A stretch of DNA of 64,000 nucleotides from Cheilinus undulatus (taxonomy: Eukaryota > Chordata > Actinopteri > Labriformes > Labridae): positions 3,657,207 to 3,721,206 of the forward strand of contig NC_054886.1 of assembly GCF_018320785.1 (NCBI RefSeq). Reading direction: 5' to 3'. The notes under the pieces were generated by a model. The model ran no database searches, was not told the origin of the DNA, and saw nothing but the letters and a program-made list of their open reading frames with translations. Shown one piece after another: positions 44,441 through 56,724 of this stretch. A program made the position numbers and the translations under genes. The stretch's first letter is position 1. Each line of letters opens with the position of its first letter.

Positions 44441-47254
44441 ACAACTTACCAATCTGTTTGGTACTGGTACATTGAAATGTGATCTGACAGATACAGATAT
44501 TTTCACAGCCACATATTTAACCCTTTCCCCATCCCACTTCAACGTCTAAATCAGCCTATCTGGTCTAACTACCAGGCAGAGAAAGAGATGCATTTTCAAG
44601 TGAGACAAAAACAAAAAAAAGCTTTCATCAGAGTTCCCGCTCTGGTCAAGTTCGCCTGAAATGACTTCGGCTCAAGTGGTTTTGTCACCCAGCCTCCTCC
44701 CCCTAACAGGAAGTCTGTGTGGTTTTATTTGTGATGTTGTTTGTTTCAGTTGCTGCACAGCAACACTTCTGCTCTTTCACATGATGTTGTACTTCATTTC
44801 ATGCATCTGTAGTTCTGTTTGACGGCAGGTTAAAGCCCATACAAAGTCATAGTTTGGGACTTAAAGCTTGTAGGAGGAGTGACATTAACTAAAGGGGGCT
44901 GGTCTTAAGTGTCTCCCTCCTGATTTGATCATATATCTAGATAATTTTTAAAATAATTATTCTGGAAAAATGTTTTATTTTAGCACAGTTAAAAACCACA
45001 GTATCATAAGAATTTAATTCACTAAAGATGCATCAGTGGTGGAATGATGATTCTGAATTCGATGATGTTCACCATCTTGGTTATCATTGATTTCACCATA
45101 GCTCTCCAGCATAACAAACCCCCTTAGGGCCAGTGGGAGGAAATGAAGAAAAGAGACAAAAGGGTGGGAGAGAGAGGAGCCAAATGTGAGAACTAAAGGG
45201 GAGAAGATGGTCAGGTTTGACTGTATGTTAATGATGAGGAGGCACGGTGAAGGTGTGGTCTTGCTTGTGAAACTCTGCAGTGTACGACACTAGTCAGGTT
45301 TACCGTTAGCCCATAGCTGGCCTACTTTATTTCCAGAGCCAGATATAAAACATTGTGATGACACATGTTATAACCACAGCCCAGTGTGGTTCTGTGGTAG
45401 CAGCTCCTCATGTTTTCGACCTATTTTAACAGTTGTCTCCAACAAAAAGAACACAATGATGTGCTTCACCTACTGTACAAGACTTTCCTTTATTACCTAA
45501 CCCACACCATCAAGTCATGCTCCTTTTACCCGGCCACACTGGACCACAATATGAAGTCTGAAAAAGTCTGCAGATAGCAGAAACTCTACGAGCTTTTTCA
45601 CCTTAGACAGGAATGTTTCACATCTACTCCAGCTACCCCTCCCCTCTCCTACACTGATCTGCTTTCACATTTGTTCTGTGCTTTAGCACACTTGTGTATG
45701 AACACAGACTGAGACAGTAAGTAGAGGTATGACGTCTGCAAATCTGCCAAGAAGAAGAAAAACAAAGAAGCAACAAAGCCAACTACTGTCATGAACATGA
45801 TGTTTGTTTGTTCCATGCAGAGAGTGGATTTCATCTGCAACTATGGAGGTTATTATTTATGGATGTAGAGATGCATCAGCTTAACATCAGTACAGGCTGA
45901 TATCAGCCCTGTTTGCAGACATCAGACATCAGCCAAACTATATTGCATCCAATCAGTTTCATGCTATCGTAGCCATTCAGTAGTATTTTTGACTTCAAAG
46001 AGTCTGTTGGACAGAGTCTAATGCTGCTGCTATTGCCAAGTAGTAGCAGTACAACCCAACTTTAAAAATACTGAAATATCCCTTTAAAAGCAGTAAAGTG
46101 AGGTGTTGGATCTCTGCTTCATGTGAGCAAAAAGAGAACAGATTATAAACAACTGAACCATGTGGCCTTCACAGTTATGAAGCTCAAAATGACAGCTTTG
46201 AATATTTACTTCACAGCAACTTTCACCATTTAAAGACACTGGGCACTCTTAGATTCATAAAATCAATAATGATAGATTTGAAAAGTTATTTTTTAGTCAC
46301 TTAAACTGTTAAATAAAAGATCACATCAAGATTCATTAGAAAAAGAGGACAGTGTGAGCACGTAGCTGTAAAGACAGTGAAAGGACACTGCTGCAACTTG
46401 TGAAAACCACAGTAAACAACTCTCCTCAGCAGCACGATCCAGGAAGTTCAGGTTCATATGAGACACGTGTTGCTCAGAAGTGTCTCTTCTCTACTGAGGA
46501 AAAAACAAAAAAGCCATACAGCCTTTTCTTCTCTGTTTTTAAACACTGACAGCAAACATCACAGACTTGAAGTCACACAGAAGCTCATGGTTGCAGGGTT
46601 AAGGTGGACTGTGTGGTTTACAATGCTTTTACGTCTGCACGGTCCAACACAAGCATGTGATGTGTGAAGTTTTTCAACTATGTGTGATCTGAGCCACTGT
46701 TTCCATAATACGCTCATGTTTCTCTCTGCACTACTGCATAAAAAAATGGTGTATTTAAGAAACACAACTCAAGATTACAGCACGACTCATTTTAACACAG
46801 GAGATGTTCTGAGTTCAGTTTATGGCTCCTTTGTCACTTCTCAGCAGGCTTTGGTGCATGCAGCAATAAAGATTTTTATTTCTCACATGCTTAAACAGAT
46901 GCTTAATGAAATGCAAAGATTGTTCTGCAGGACCATGCAGTATGTCTTAGAAACTACAATAAAACAGTCTCAGCTGGTTTAACATGAGGACCCACCACCA
47001 CTTCCTCAGTGACAAACAGTGACCCAAATTTGATCAATTCTTCAATCATAGCCAAATGTTTGAGGTAAAAATAGTGAACTTGAACTTGAGTTCGAACAAA
47101 CACTGTACAGTAAAGAGATGAAGACATTTCCTTCAAAATAAAAGCACATAACAAACTTTGTGCCCCATATTTTTTCCAGGCTCACATCGGCAACTCACAG
47201 AAAATGGCTTCCTGACCCACCAGTTAAGGAACCAAGGCTGTAAAAGACACATTG
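44441..47254. other. Intergenic, no gene recognised
   Basis: 44708-44724 holds adjacent ETS-like (AGGAAGT) and RUNX-like (TGTGGTTT) sites. 46000-46086 is one end of a repeat (GAAATATCCCTTTAAAAG) whose relative is at 62575-62865. Open frames in 45.6-47.2 kb have no domain signals. Confidence 0.35.
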
Positions 47255-48330
47255 ACATACAAACCACAATTCCAAAAAAGATGGGACACTATAAGATTGG
47301 TCAGTGTCTGTCTTTTAGAGCTAACAAACCTTTGCCAATTTTCCATGGATATACTTTATTACTGCCTCATTATACAAGCATTTTTCAACGTGCAAGCATG
47401 TTGAACAGAGTGTGTACCTCTGTAGACGTTTCATTCATCCTTTAACAAAATGCTTCTAGTCTCAAAAAGGGCTATTACACAGGTGCTGGAAGTGATTTAA
47501 AGTGGTATTGTTTTCACACTTCTCAGGTAAACTGAGTAGCATCAGGACAGCTCACATCCAAAGTGGTTAGATCAGTTTAAATGTTTTTAAAAACTGTGCC
47601 TGATGTTGCTGCTGTAGCATATAGCATGTATGGCTAACTTACATTGCCTCGGATCACATTAAAACCAGCCGTGCATGTTTAAGGGTTTAACTTTAGAAAA
47701 GACCCAGCATGGTGCCAGACCATGGTGTGTGTATAAATGCACATACAGTTCTGTGAAGAACTTTTAGGCAGGTTTGGGACAAAAACTGAGGCTGAGGTAA
47801 GATAGTAGTGAATAAGTCCGCCCAGGGGTACCACCGTTTGCCTGATTGGCCCAACATAGTAGGAGAAATACTGTAGCTATTTATTAATACCTGGGGATAT
47901 GGTATTACCATAATATAGTCCATTCAACAACAACCTGAAGAGCCACCAACCGTTCTGGGCTAGAGCTTATCTAAGATGGCTTGACTTGAGTTGAAAAGTG
48001 TGCTGTAGTTTGACAAGTTCACAATATACACTGGTGAAAGAGGAAAAGATTAAAGATTAAAGCTCCAAAAGCCAGCATCAGTGGTGGTGTGTGGGTGTAT
48101 TAGTACCCATAACATGGTTCACTTACATATCAGTGAAGACAACATTAATGATAAGAGGTATATACAGGTTCTGGAGCAACACATGCTTCCCCCCAGACCA
48201 CGTCTGCTTATTTCAATACCAAGCCACATTCTGCATGACTTAAGACAGCATGGCTTCACAATAAAACAATGCAGGCACTAGACTGGCCTCCAAGCAGTCC
48301 AGACCTGGTCCTGAGTGAAGCAAAAACTGA
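47255..48330 (+). mobile_element. Tc1/mariner-superfamily remnant
   Basis: 47260-47290 resembles the 5' end (CAATTCCAAAAAAGATGGGA). 48040-48310 is the C-terminal transposase region (GGTTCTGGAGCAACACATGC, CCAAGCCACATTCTGCATGA, ACTAGACTGGCCTCCAAGCA), heavily decayed. The part between may include unrelated insertions. Confidence 0.6.
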
Positions 48331-49380
48331 AGCCTAGTTCATGCAGGATACGGTAGTCATGTACCCAGATGTGATCAGCTAACGGCCAGCTGATCCTAAT
48401 TATTGCCTCCCAGCCCCCACAGCCAATCACAGCTCTTCCTCTCATCCCAGCGGTGTATTTAGATATGATGTACTTCTCTCTAATCCCTGCTTGCATTAAT
48501 GCTGATGTACCACGCTGCTGCTGCTGCTGGCAATGCTTAACCTCCTCCACCCCAGCCTCCTCCTTTATGGCATGGGTTAAGCTTGTTGCACCCTCATATC
48601 CAGATACATTCTATATACATACATGCTGTTGTCCACAACTTTTGGATTTATTATGAATTTTATAAATGTTATTCACATTTGCCACTGACATTGTTGCCCA
48701 TTGATAGAAGCTGTTTAGCCCCTACATTACACAGTACCACCAAGGATCCCAGCAGAAGAGAAAACGTAATAAATGGTTAAAGTCAACCTTTATTTAATGT
48801 TGAGCTGACAAGGGATCAACTAAATAAATCCTGTCAGACTCTGATGGTGTGTTAGCTGATTTTATTAAATTACACTTTTGTTCCTTATATTGAAATCTTT
48901 ATCATGCCTTTTTGGCTGTTTCTGATGGTGTGGGAATGCCTCATTTAAATAGAAATTAAAATAAGTCATCAACATGTTTCATACAGTGTCTACGGTGTTT
49001 ATTGGTGCAATGAGAGGAGAAATCCTGACAGAGATGGCTGGAGTTCATTGTGTTGAAGGATACAAACAAAAATCAAACATGAAATAAGAAAATGTTTTCT
49101 GATATTTGATGGCACTCTCACAATCTTCAACTCCAACCTTTCTGTGCTGTCAGATGATATCGGGGATGTCTATGAGCCCCGCACTGTGAAATTACACAAT
49201 ATATCAGTATTGCTGTGTAAAGGTCAAAAGGTCAAGTCACAAAGGAGCTGTGTTACTGCACTGTTGCAGAGCTGCAGTCTTTAAAGATCTCCTACTTAAA
49301 TATTAGGTTAGTGTTTTTCCCTCTTTCAGTGTATGTGTTCATTCAGTCTGAAGGGTTGAATCCTCTGTCATAAACTGATG
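48331..49380. other. Intergenic, no gene
   Basis: 48360-48620 contains a GCTGCTGCTGCTGCTGG run and looks repeat-like but unassigned. The rest is AT-rich without signals. Confidence 0.35.
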
Positions 49381-49383
49381 TCC

Positions 49384-49545
49384 TCATTTCTGGGCCCGGG
49401 CCTCCAACGCTGCAACCACACGCTCCATAAGTTTCAGCCAGGTACTTGCATGGGCATCCAGTTTCTGCAGAACATCCTCAGCCCTCTCCAGATACTCCAG
49501 CGCATCTTCCTGCCAATCTTGCTTCTTTTCTCTTGTGTTCAAAAA
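49384..49545 (-). pseudogene. Coding-like 3' exon of unknown protein
   Basis: On the - strand an open stretch reads KKQDWQEDALEYLERAEDV, then LQKLDAHASTWLKLMERVV and AALEARAQK before a TGA at 49386-49384. The amphipathic, heptad-like helix composition and clean terminal stop look like real protein sequence. I recognise no family. It could be the C-terminal exon of a decayed host gene or of a transposon-encoded DNA-binding protein. Confidence 0.35.
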
Positions 49546-49989
49546 CAACAGTTGGAGAGGATGTTATTCACCTTTTTTTGTTTTCAAGCTTTATTCTTTT
49601 TTACACAAGTTGACTGAGATCAACAGTAAAGCTTGAGTTTCTGTTCCCCTTACTTTGACAAGTAATTTTTTGATTTATCTGTATGTCAGCTGTTTAAACA
49701 AACATAATAAAAAGGTTATTCAGCTATTCCTTACACTCACAATCAGCTACATCACACATGCTGATGTTTAACACATGAACAACACTTAGCTTCATGTTAG
49801 CTCTGAGATTTTAAATTTGCATGCTAGCTACTCTAATTAATAATAATTCAGCAGCTGATAAATGCCAAATAACATCCACTGCAAAAAATAAATAAATAAA
49901 TAAATAAAAAGAACACCAACAAATAATCACAGAGAATATCTAACCAGTAGTCATTCACTGTTTGAAACCACATTAGAACTCAACATCTC

Positions 49990-50265
49990 AGCAGATTTTA
50001 CTGTCTCATGAAAAATGAGGCCGTAAAATCTGCTCCAGGATGGTGTGGGCGTGTTGGCTGAATGAGCTGAAGCCACGCCCACTTATGAGAAATGCTTCTG
50101 ATCAGAGCTCAGCTGCCTGGCGGAGTTGGGGATTAAATTTACTGTTTTCTGGCACAAACAGACATGGATCTCAGTGTTTCACATGTTTACAGCAATCTTA
50201 CTTCAACATGTCTGATGTGTTGAGTTACAAAGATTGGATTTCACTTTTCAGGGTCTGTAACCACC
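49990..50265 (+). mobile_element. Truncated family 1 TTAA element
   Basis: Shares TAAAATCTGCTCCAGGATGG, GTGTGGGCGTG and the right end GATTTCACTTTTCAGGGTCT with the complete copy at 19947-20595. The left end is missing. Confidence 0.7.
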
Positions 50266-50384
50266 ACTAACTTAAAACCACAAATATTTCAGTTCAGACA
50301 TGCTCACCAAAATTAGCACGCTCAAACTCTCCTAACCACCTCTCTTCTACATTCTGATGCTTGGCTTCAACTTCTGCAGATCAT

Positions 50385-50470
50385 CTTAGTTGCCACCATG
50401 CATTTGTCTGATTATATTCATTAGCAGTTGGACAGGTGTACCTAATGAAGTGGTCACTGAGTTTTAATCA
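50385..50470 (+). mobile_element. 3' end of a Tc1-like element
   Basis: ACAGGTGTACCTAATGAAGT and GGTCACTGAG match the terminal type of the Tc1-like element whose 5' end is at 58792. Confidence 0.5.
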
Positions 50471-50517
50471 ATATGCAAAGAATGGATATTTGTCATGATT
50501 TTCTCTTAACTCCACAG

Positions 50518-50966
50518 GAGGCTCTACCAGTGACACTCATCTCCTGGTGTATGGCCTGAGTGCAGCATTGGCAGCTTCCATCATCCTGCTGCTCATCTTG
50601 GCTTTCTTCACATACAAAGTGAATGAAAAGTCATGTTCTGTCTGCAAAGGTAAGACTGTGAAAGCACAGGCAGTTTAAACTTTTCTCCAATGATCTTGTC
50701 TTTTCATTCTTGTACTCTTATTTGCAGGAGCTGTTTCTCATCCGGCAGGTCCTGCAGCTTCTGAGGGCTCGGTAGGTGAAATACAGGTATGAAAACAGCC
50801 AAATATACCACAAATGTCTGACTTATTCTGTCCTTTCCAGAGCCAAGATGAGAATGTTCTGCACTATGCTGCTCTGAGCCTGAAAAGAAGCAGTGATCGA
50901 CATCGCCAAGGGCAGAGTGTGGAGACGGACTGTGTTTACTCCAGGGTTAAGAGCAGAAAGGAGTAA
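50518..50966 (+). CDS. nitr: NITR-H: transmembrane and ITIM exons without a visible ectodomain
   Basis: Three exons with sound splice sites: 50518-50649 (transmembrane; GGSTSDTHLLVYGLSAAL, ending KVNEKSCSVCK), 50728-50771 or 50786 (alternative in-frame donors GTAGGT and GTATGA), and 50841-50966 (tail, ending in TAA). The tail has an ITIM, LHYAAL, and an ITIM-like CVYSRV, in the same places as the other NITRs but with diverged sequence (SLKRSSDRHRQGQSV). Phases match the family (1, 1, 0). Polyadenylation signals are at 51031-51036 and near 51073. No leader or V exon was found in the 10 kb upstream, which is mostly repeats. It is either a remnant whose 5' exons were lost or a gene with distant or novel 5' exons. 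Open reading through all three exons argues for recent constraint. Confidence 0.72.
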
Positions 50967-51639
50967 AGAAGGCCTTTACCTTCAAATTTCATCACTTCTG
51001 TCTTTTTGGTCACTTTTCCTACAAGAGCAAATAAAAGAAAGCGTCTTCTTTCAATATGTTTGCTGTATTTTTAAATAAAATATGTCTTAAGGATGTTTCA
51101 TAGTCTGGATATAAAAATAGTCATAAAAAGCCCCTTCTATCTATAGATATCCTCTAACAGAAACGTTAGCCCTGGTTGTTTGTGTCAACTGACAGCCGAC
51201 TCTCTGCAGTGAGCTCTCACTCATGCGGTGAAGGTGGTGTGAACTACATAGTTGAAGTTTCCACTGGTGGAAACATCACTCCTAGCAGAGCTTCAGCACA
51301 GGAAGACTGGCCTGTGGCTTTCAGGCCACAGCATCTAAAACCTCTGCAAGGTTTTCTCACAGAGTTGTGTGAAACTGTGAGTCTCTGTGCAGAAAAATAA
51401 CACTTGCACACACACACACACACACACACACATTGTGTTGCTGCATCCTCAAATGTAAGTTAAAAGTCTACTATGCAAAGCAAAAGCCAAACATCAACAA
51501 TGTCTGCTAGTGTTGCTGACTTCTCTGGACCTGAGCTCATCAGAGATAGACTAACGTAAGAGGAAAAGTGAGATTTCAGATTGTTTTTGAAAACGATGAC
51601 CATCAAGTCATCTAAAAAAGGCCCATTCAGATTGTTAGA
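50967..51639. other. Intergenic with CA microsatellite
   Basis: A (CA)n tract of about 14 units lies at 51403-51432. Otherwise no gene. Confidence 0.6.
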
Positions 51640-52975
51640 GATGCAAAGTCCAAAAGCCATCATCTGTGATGGTGCATGGGTGTATTAGTGCCCAGAGCAT
51701 GGGTAACTTGCACATCTGTGAAGGCACCATTAACACTGAGGTGTGCATACAGATTCTGGTGCAACATGAGACTTATCACACAATCTACAGAGAAATGACT
51801 CCTTCAAAGTAATCCCCCCAGAGTTAATGCACTTCTGCATTCGCTTCTACCCCCATGGAAGGACTTAGCAAAGTCCTACTCCTTAAGATCTCTCAGCTCC
51901 CTCATCACAGTGGCCTTGATCTCTCCTACAGTGGCAAAATTAGTTCCTTTGAGCACAGTCTTCAGCCTGGGAAAAAGCCAGAAGTGGCTGGGTGCAAGAT
52001 CTGGGAAATAAGGAGTGTGAGGGTGTGGTGCGTGTGAGTTTGTTGTTGTGATGGAGCAGCCATGACTTGTCTCTCCACAGAGCTCACCTGCTGCCTAAAA
52101 CCCAGTCATGGAGGAGATCGAGGACCTGCTGGTTGAAGTGCTGGTAGACTGTCTGATCCTGAGGCCCAAACTCATGATGGACCTCACCCTTCTGGTCAAA
52201 GAACGTGATCAGCATGACCTTGATCTCTGAGTTGGACGTGCACGCCTTCTTGAGTCTAGGTGAATTTGTGGTCCTCCACTGCAGGATCTGTCTCTGAGAT
52301 TCTGGGTCGTACTAGAAGACCCAAGTCTATCCAACTCCAGATCTTCCTTGATCTTCTCCAGCAAGTCAGGCCGTCCTGACTTGAGGCCATCCTCCACCTC
52401 CTCACGGCCACTCTTGAAGCTTTTGTGCCACTTGAAGACTCATGACATCTTCTCCATAAGCCTCTTGGAGAAGTCTGAGACACTCGGCTGGACCCTCCAG
52501 GAATTTCGAATCAATTCTTTGGTTCATATTCGTGCAGTTGAGTGACAAAGCGTGGCAGCAGTGTGTTACATAAAAGCATGAAAAAGAAGCTCAGAGTGAG
52601 AGACGTGAACAATATAGTGGTAGAAAAGTGGCGAGATGTTGCACAACAACTCAACTGGCATTGAGTCATGGGCATGGCTGCCACAGGCTTGTTACGTATT
52701 GTTACACCTCGTATGTTTGACAATGCCAAACCACATTTAAGTTACAACAGCATGGCTTCACAATAAAAGAGTCTTGGCACTCAACAGGCAGTCCAGACCT
52801 GTTTCTCATTGAAAATGTATGATGCTGATGATGATACATTATGATGCACAAAATATGACAATGGAAACTTTCATACAGGAAGTTAAGAATGTAAAATATA
52901 AATAAAGTTGAACATTAAATGTACTGTCTTAGTGCCATATTCAACTGAATATAGGTGAAAGAAAAGGATTTGTAC
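51640..52975 (+). mobile_element. Tc1/mariner-superfamily remnant with a nested mariner
   Basis: The left part (51640-51770, AAAAGCCATCATCTGTGATGG ... GATTCTGGTGCAACATGAG) and right part (52727-52975, CAATGCCAAACCACATTTAA ... CAGTCCAGACCTGTTTCTCA) are halves of one decayed element. They are separated by the reversed mariner at about 51775-52725. Confidence 0.65.
51775..52725 (-). mobile_element. Mariner transposase remnant
   Basis: On the - strand: a helix-turn-helix-side segment (WHKSFKSGREEVEDGLKSGR), then ITFFDQKGEVHHEFG, then FWLFPRLKTVLKGTNFATVG and AKSFHG. This is the order of a mariner transposase, with several stops, frame changes and an internal deletion around the catalytic region. 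It is inserted in another Tc1/mariner-type copy. Confidence 0.75.
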
Positions 52976-53079
52976 ACCTCTGTACTCTGTTTTTACTTAC
53001 ATTTTACACAATGTTTCATCCGTTTTTGGATTTACGCTTGTTATTGCCATATGATTTTGTGTTTCTGTCTAAAATCCAC

Positions 53080-53473
53080 TGGAACACCAACACCATCTGG
53101 GATCTCTTTAAACCTAAAACAGACAGCAAGTCAATTTTACCCATTATTTGTGTGCACTGATTTTAATAATAGCACTGATTGAGAGCAGCTATTAAACTCA
53201 AAGCACTGATCACATCTAATGACACTTCATAATCTTTCTTGATCCATGCTGAAATAAAACAAAGGGAAAATCAGTGGTTCTCTTGTGTGGTAAATTTGAC
53301 CTGCATGGCAGTTCTAGGTATAAATAACCATCTGTAACATTTTGAGGTTTGCAAACAATTGGTGCAACAAAGCAAACTTTTAGAAAAAGTCAGTGACTGA
53401 CAGACTTTAAAATGTTATCAATGTGACAGTATTGAAGAACAGCCCCAGGTACATTTTAACTGATGGCTCTAGT
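53080..53473. mobile_element. Family 4 TTAA element fragment
   Basis: Relative of 34578-35032: GGGATCTCTTTAAACCTAAA near the left and TCTAGTG followed by TTAA (53474-53477) at the right. The left terminus is lost. Confidence 0.6.
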
Positions 53474-53477
53474 GTTA

Positions 53478-54734
53478 AACTAGAGATCTGAAAACATGAG
53501 GACTGCTCAGCTGTGTTTATCAGCTCAAGTTCTCAATGGAGGAAAACTCAGTGTGATGTAATCATTCCCTCAACTAGTTTTCAGCAGACATGACAGCTTT
53601 TAGGTTCAGAAACAACCTTAGAATTGTCATCTCGCATCAGTCTGATAGTGAGGGCCAACACAGCCCCCCTTTACTGTAAATGAGCTCATTGTTTGCTCAG
53701 ACTCAGAGGTATCAGGATTATTTTTAGCCTGGTGTGGTTGACAGTCAAAGACAGGTTCTCAGTAAACCTCGTCATGTCTTTTCACAGCTCCTCTGCTGTC
53801 TTTGTCTCAGTGGTTTTAGACAGGAAGCTTCTGCAGGGTTTTTATGCAAAGCAGAGCGTTAGCTTTACTCTAGTGCCCAGACTATTACAACTAAACACCA
53901 GAGGAACAATTAAAGAAATTCAGATCAAATCTGGAGCTGCAAATGTTTCTGGACCAGCCACACTTAAAGGAGTGAACTAATGTTGGTGTGTACTCGGTCT
54001 GCAGAGCAATCCACAGTGAAGCGCAGTGTGGAGCACTACAGCATGTGCTCTGGTCCATCAGGTCCATCTGGTCCATGTGTGCAAGAAATGCCCATTTGCA
54101 GAATAAAGGAGGAGCTGGGGTGGAGGAGGGTTGAAAAAAGTGGTTTGCAGAGAGAGCAGGAAGAGTAGAGCAGCTTAAAAAAGCAACTTGAGTAGGATTA
54201 TTATTACTAGTTATTTTATTATTATTATTACTATTTATTATTACTATTAATTATTACAATTCATTATTATTATGATTATTATTACTAGTATTGGCCATCA
54301 GATGATGAGAGCTTGTATGAGATCAGCTGATCTAAATTAAATGGCAGTGCTTGACTCAGTGGACTGCCTGAACTCAAAGTATATGCTCAACTTGTCAATC
54401 CACTGGACTTGACATGTGGACATCCCTGTGGAGAAACCCAGCATGTCAACTGAATAAAAACACAAAGCATATACATTTCTTGATGCATCCAGTCTTGTTG
54501 TCCTGTTTAGTTTCCTTTTCAGTGGAGCCACATTTGTAAAGATCATGCATTTGTGGGATGAGCAGCAGAGCTGAGTATGTGGGTTGCACCCATGACAAAT
54601 TTGTCAAATCTTCTCTGCCGATGCCAAACAGCTGATGCTACCATTGACTCTTGTTTGGTGGATGGATGATTGAAATCTAAAGAAACAAGACAAATTGGCA
54701 ATTTAATAACTTATTCATTTAACAAACAGGAGCC
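53478..54734. other. Intergenic, no gene
   Basis: A TTA/ATT microsatellite occupies 54197-54292, and three GGTCCATC-type repeats lie at 54051-54075. No coding signal is recognised. Confidence 0.45.
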
Positions 54735-54950
54735 TCAGTAGCGGGTGGAAGAACCATACCCAGCCACAGCCTAGCACCTCCTTCTCATGCTGGTCACCAG
54801 TCTGGTCACACACTGCTGTGGGATGGCATCCCATTCTTCCACCAGCATGTGTCACAAGCCAGCCAATGCGGTTGTGTTTGTCCCTCTGGCAGAAAGAGCA
54901 CACCCAAACTGATCCCACCAGTGTTCACTGGAGTTTAGAGCTTTCTAGGG
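54735..54950 (-). mobile_element. DNA-transposon (probably Tc1-like) coding fragment
   Basis: On the - strand a decayed frame reads ISLGVLFLPEGQTQPHWLA then WWKNGMPSH. It is familiar as a repeated fish transposon segment. Family assignment is by memory of the repeat, not by catalytic motifs. Confidence 0.4.
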
Positions 54951-54959
54951 CACAGCCAC

Positions 54960-56699
54960 ACTGCCGTTGGATTAAAAAAACTACACCCTCATTAACTGAT
55001 ATCTTGAGGGTGTGAGGTGTGTGTGCAGGGAGGGGTGGGCATGGTTATACAGGATTTAGCTTTGAGCAAAAAAGCTCTAACATGTACAACACTCACTCCC
55101 AGTGTCAACATCCTCGGCCTGTGCCATGATCCCGCTTTACTCTGAAACAATGGCGATCGGTCTCACCCCCTGGAAATGTTCGAACTGTTTTGCATTTCTG
55201 AGTAGCTTGAGACTCAAGGTCACAGGAAATATGCAGGGATAGTATGAATAAAGCAGGTTATTTTTGCCTTTTGGGGGTTGATTTGTCATTCATTTCAACA
55301 TGATTTCATGATTTTTTTGGCTTCTACCATGGGTGAGTACATTATGAAGTTATGTTCTCTACAAAGGATGTGTGCTGTCATGTAGAAATCTGTGGTTTTC
55401 CAACTCAAAAGTTAACTTTTCCTCGTCTGTGGTGCTGATGTAGCTCTGTGACCCACTGACCTCCCAGTGATGTCTTGCTTGTGCTGCAGGATGAGACGTT
55501 ACGTTGCTTTAGTGATGATTTTGTATTGGGTGTCTGTGTATTGTGTTTTATTTTAAAACTGAAAGATGCAGAAAATACACCTGGTGTGTATCTCCAGCAA
55601 AGTGGAGTGAAGTGGCACCTTTGACATGAGTGGAGGTGGACTGGAGTGCCGGCAATGGAACTGCAAAGATTAACTAACAAAAGGGAGAAACTTACTCTCT
55701 TGTGCAATTTGTGAACTTTTGGCTGTGCAGGTGGAGTATTTGGAAAACTGTTGTCAGATCTGTATATTGGCTCTGTAATGATTGTATACAGTTAGCATGC
55801 TACCTTAAATTAGCATGTTCCAGCTAATGTTAGTATCCGTTAGCTAGTTACTGTGCAACTTATGATGGCAAAACATTTTGATCAGGTGTTAAAGTTGTGG
55901 TCTTTGTTTTATGTGTGATACATGGTCATCCAATTCTGTAGAACACTCTACAGCAGGGCTTTTCACTTTATTTGCCAAAGGCACACCATATTCATGTATA
56001 TATGTTCATGAATATATAGCATTTTGCACATGTTGAAGGCATGTAGGGTAATAAGTAGTCACCATGGGTGATGTGCTCGGCAGCCAAGGTCAAGCTTAGC
56101 GGAGTCTGGGCCGTTTCATCCCTTGATAAGATGCCAAGACAACTTTGGTAGTTTTTGGGCTCTTGGGACATCCACAGCACAACCAGAGCTCATGGTAACC
56201 CTACTACCTGCTTGGTCAGTACCATAAGCCATGCTTACTCACCCATACTCCACCCTAATGGTGTGAACTTTATTATTTATTCAACAGATTATTTTCCCAT
56301 GCCCTTTGGTAACATGCAAAGACATCCAGAGCATAACTTGGGTTGTGCCAATCCTCCTTCCAGCCAGATGTTGCCCTTAGGCAGCTTACTCCCCACATCT
56401 ATGCCTTACTTCAGCTTCAGTTTGGTCCAAACATGCCTAAAAGTTCTGCACAGTGCTGTATATGGATGTACAAATCACCACGGCACACCTAAACTTTCCT
56501 CAAGCTGCACTGCTCTACAGTAGATGTGGTCTTGACAAATTACGAATATAACGAATAACATACAAATATTATTTGGAAAAAAAAAAATCCAACAAGCCTT
56601 GACTTTGGATATACCGTGGCGATTGTCAGGGGAAGCAAATCCTAAAAGTTGTACTGAAAGTTTGTGGTCAGCTTAATATACAGCACGTGTTCCTCCTGG
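54960..56699. other. Intergenic, repeat scraps
   Basis: 56350-56470 (GCTTCAGTTTGGTCCAAACA, GCCTAAAAGTTCTGCACAG) is related, inverted, to 47740-47800 (AAGAACTTTTAGGCAGGTTT). No gene. Confidence 0.35.
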
Positions 56700-56724
56700 A
56701 TCTCATTCTCCTACATCAGACAGA

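Noticed and set aside
55405-55707. 100-codon - strand open frame with an apparent hydrophobic start
   Set aside because: No Ig, signal-peptide cleavage context or other domain pattern, no splice context, and composition like the surrounding intergenic DNA.
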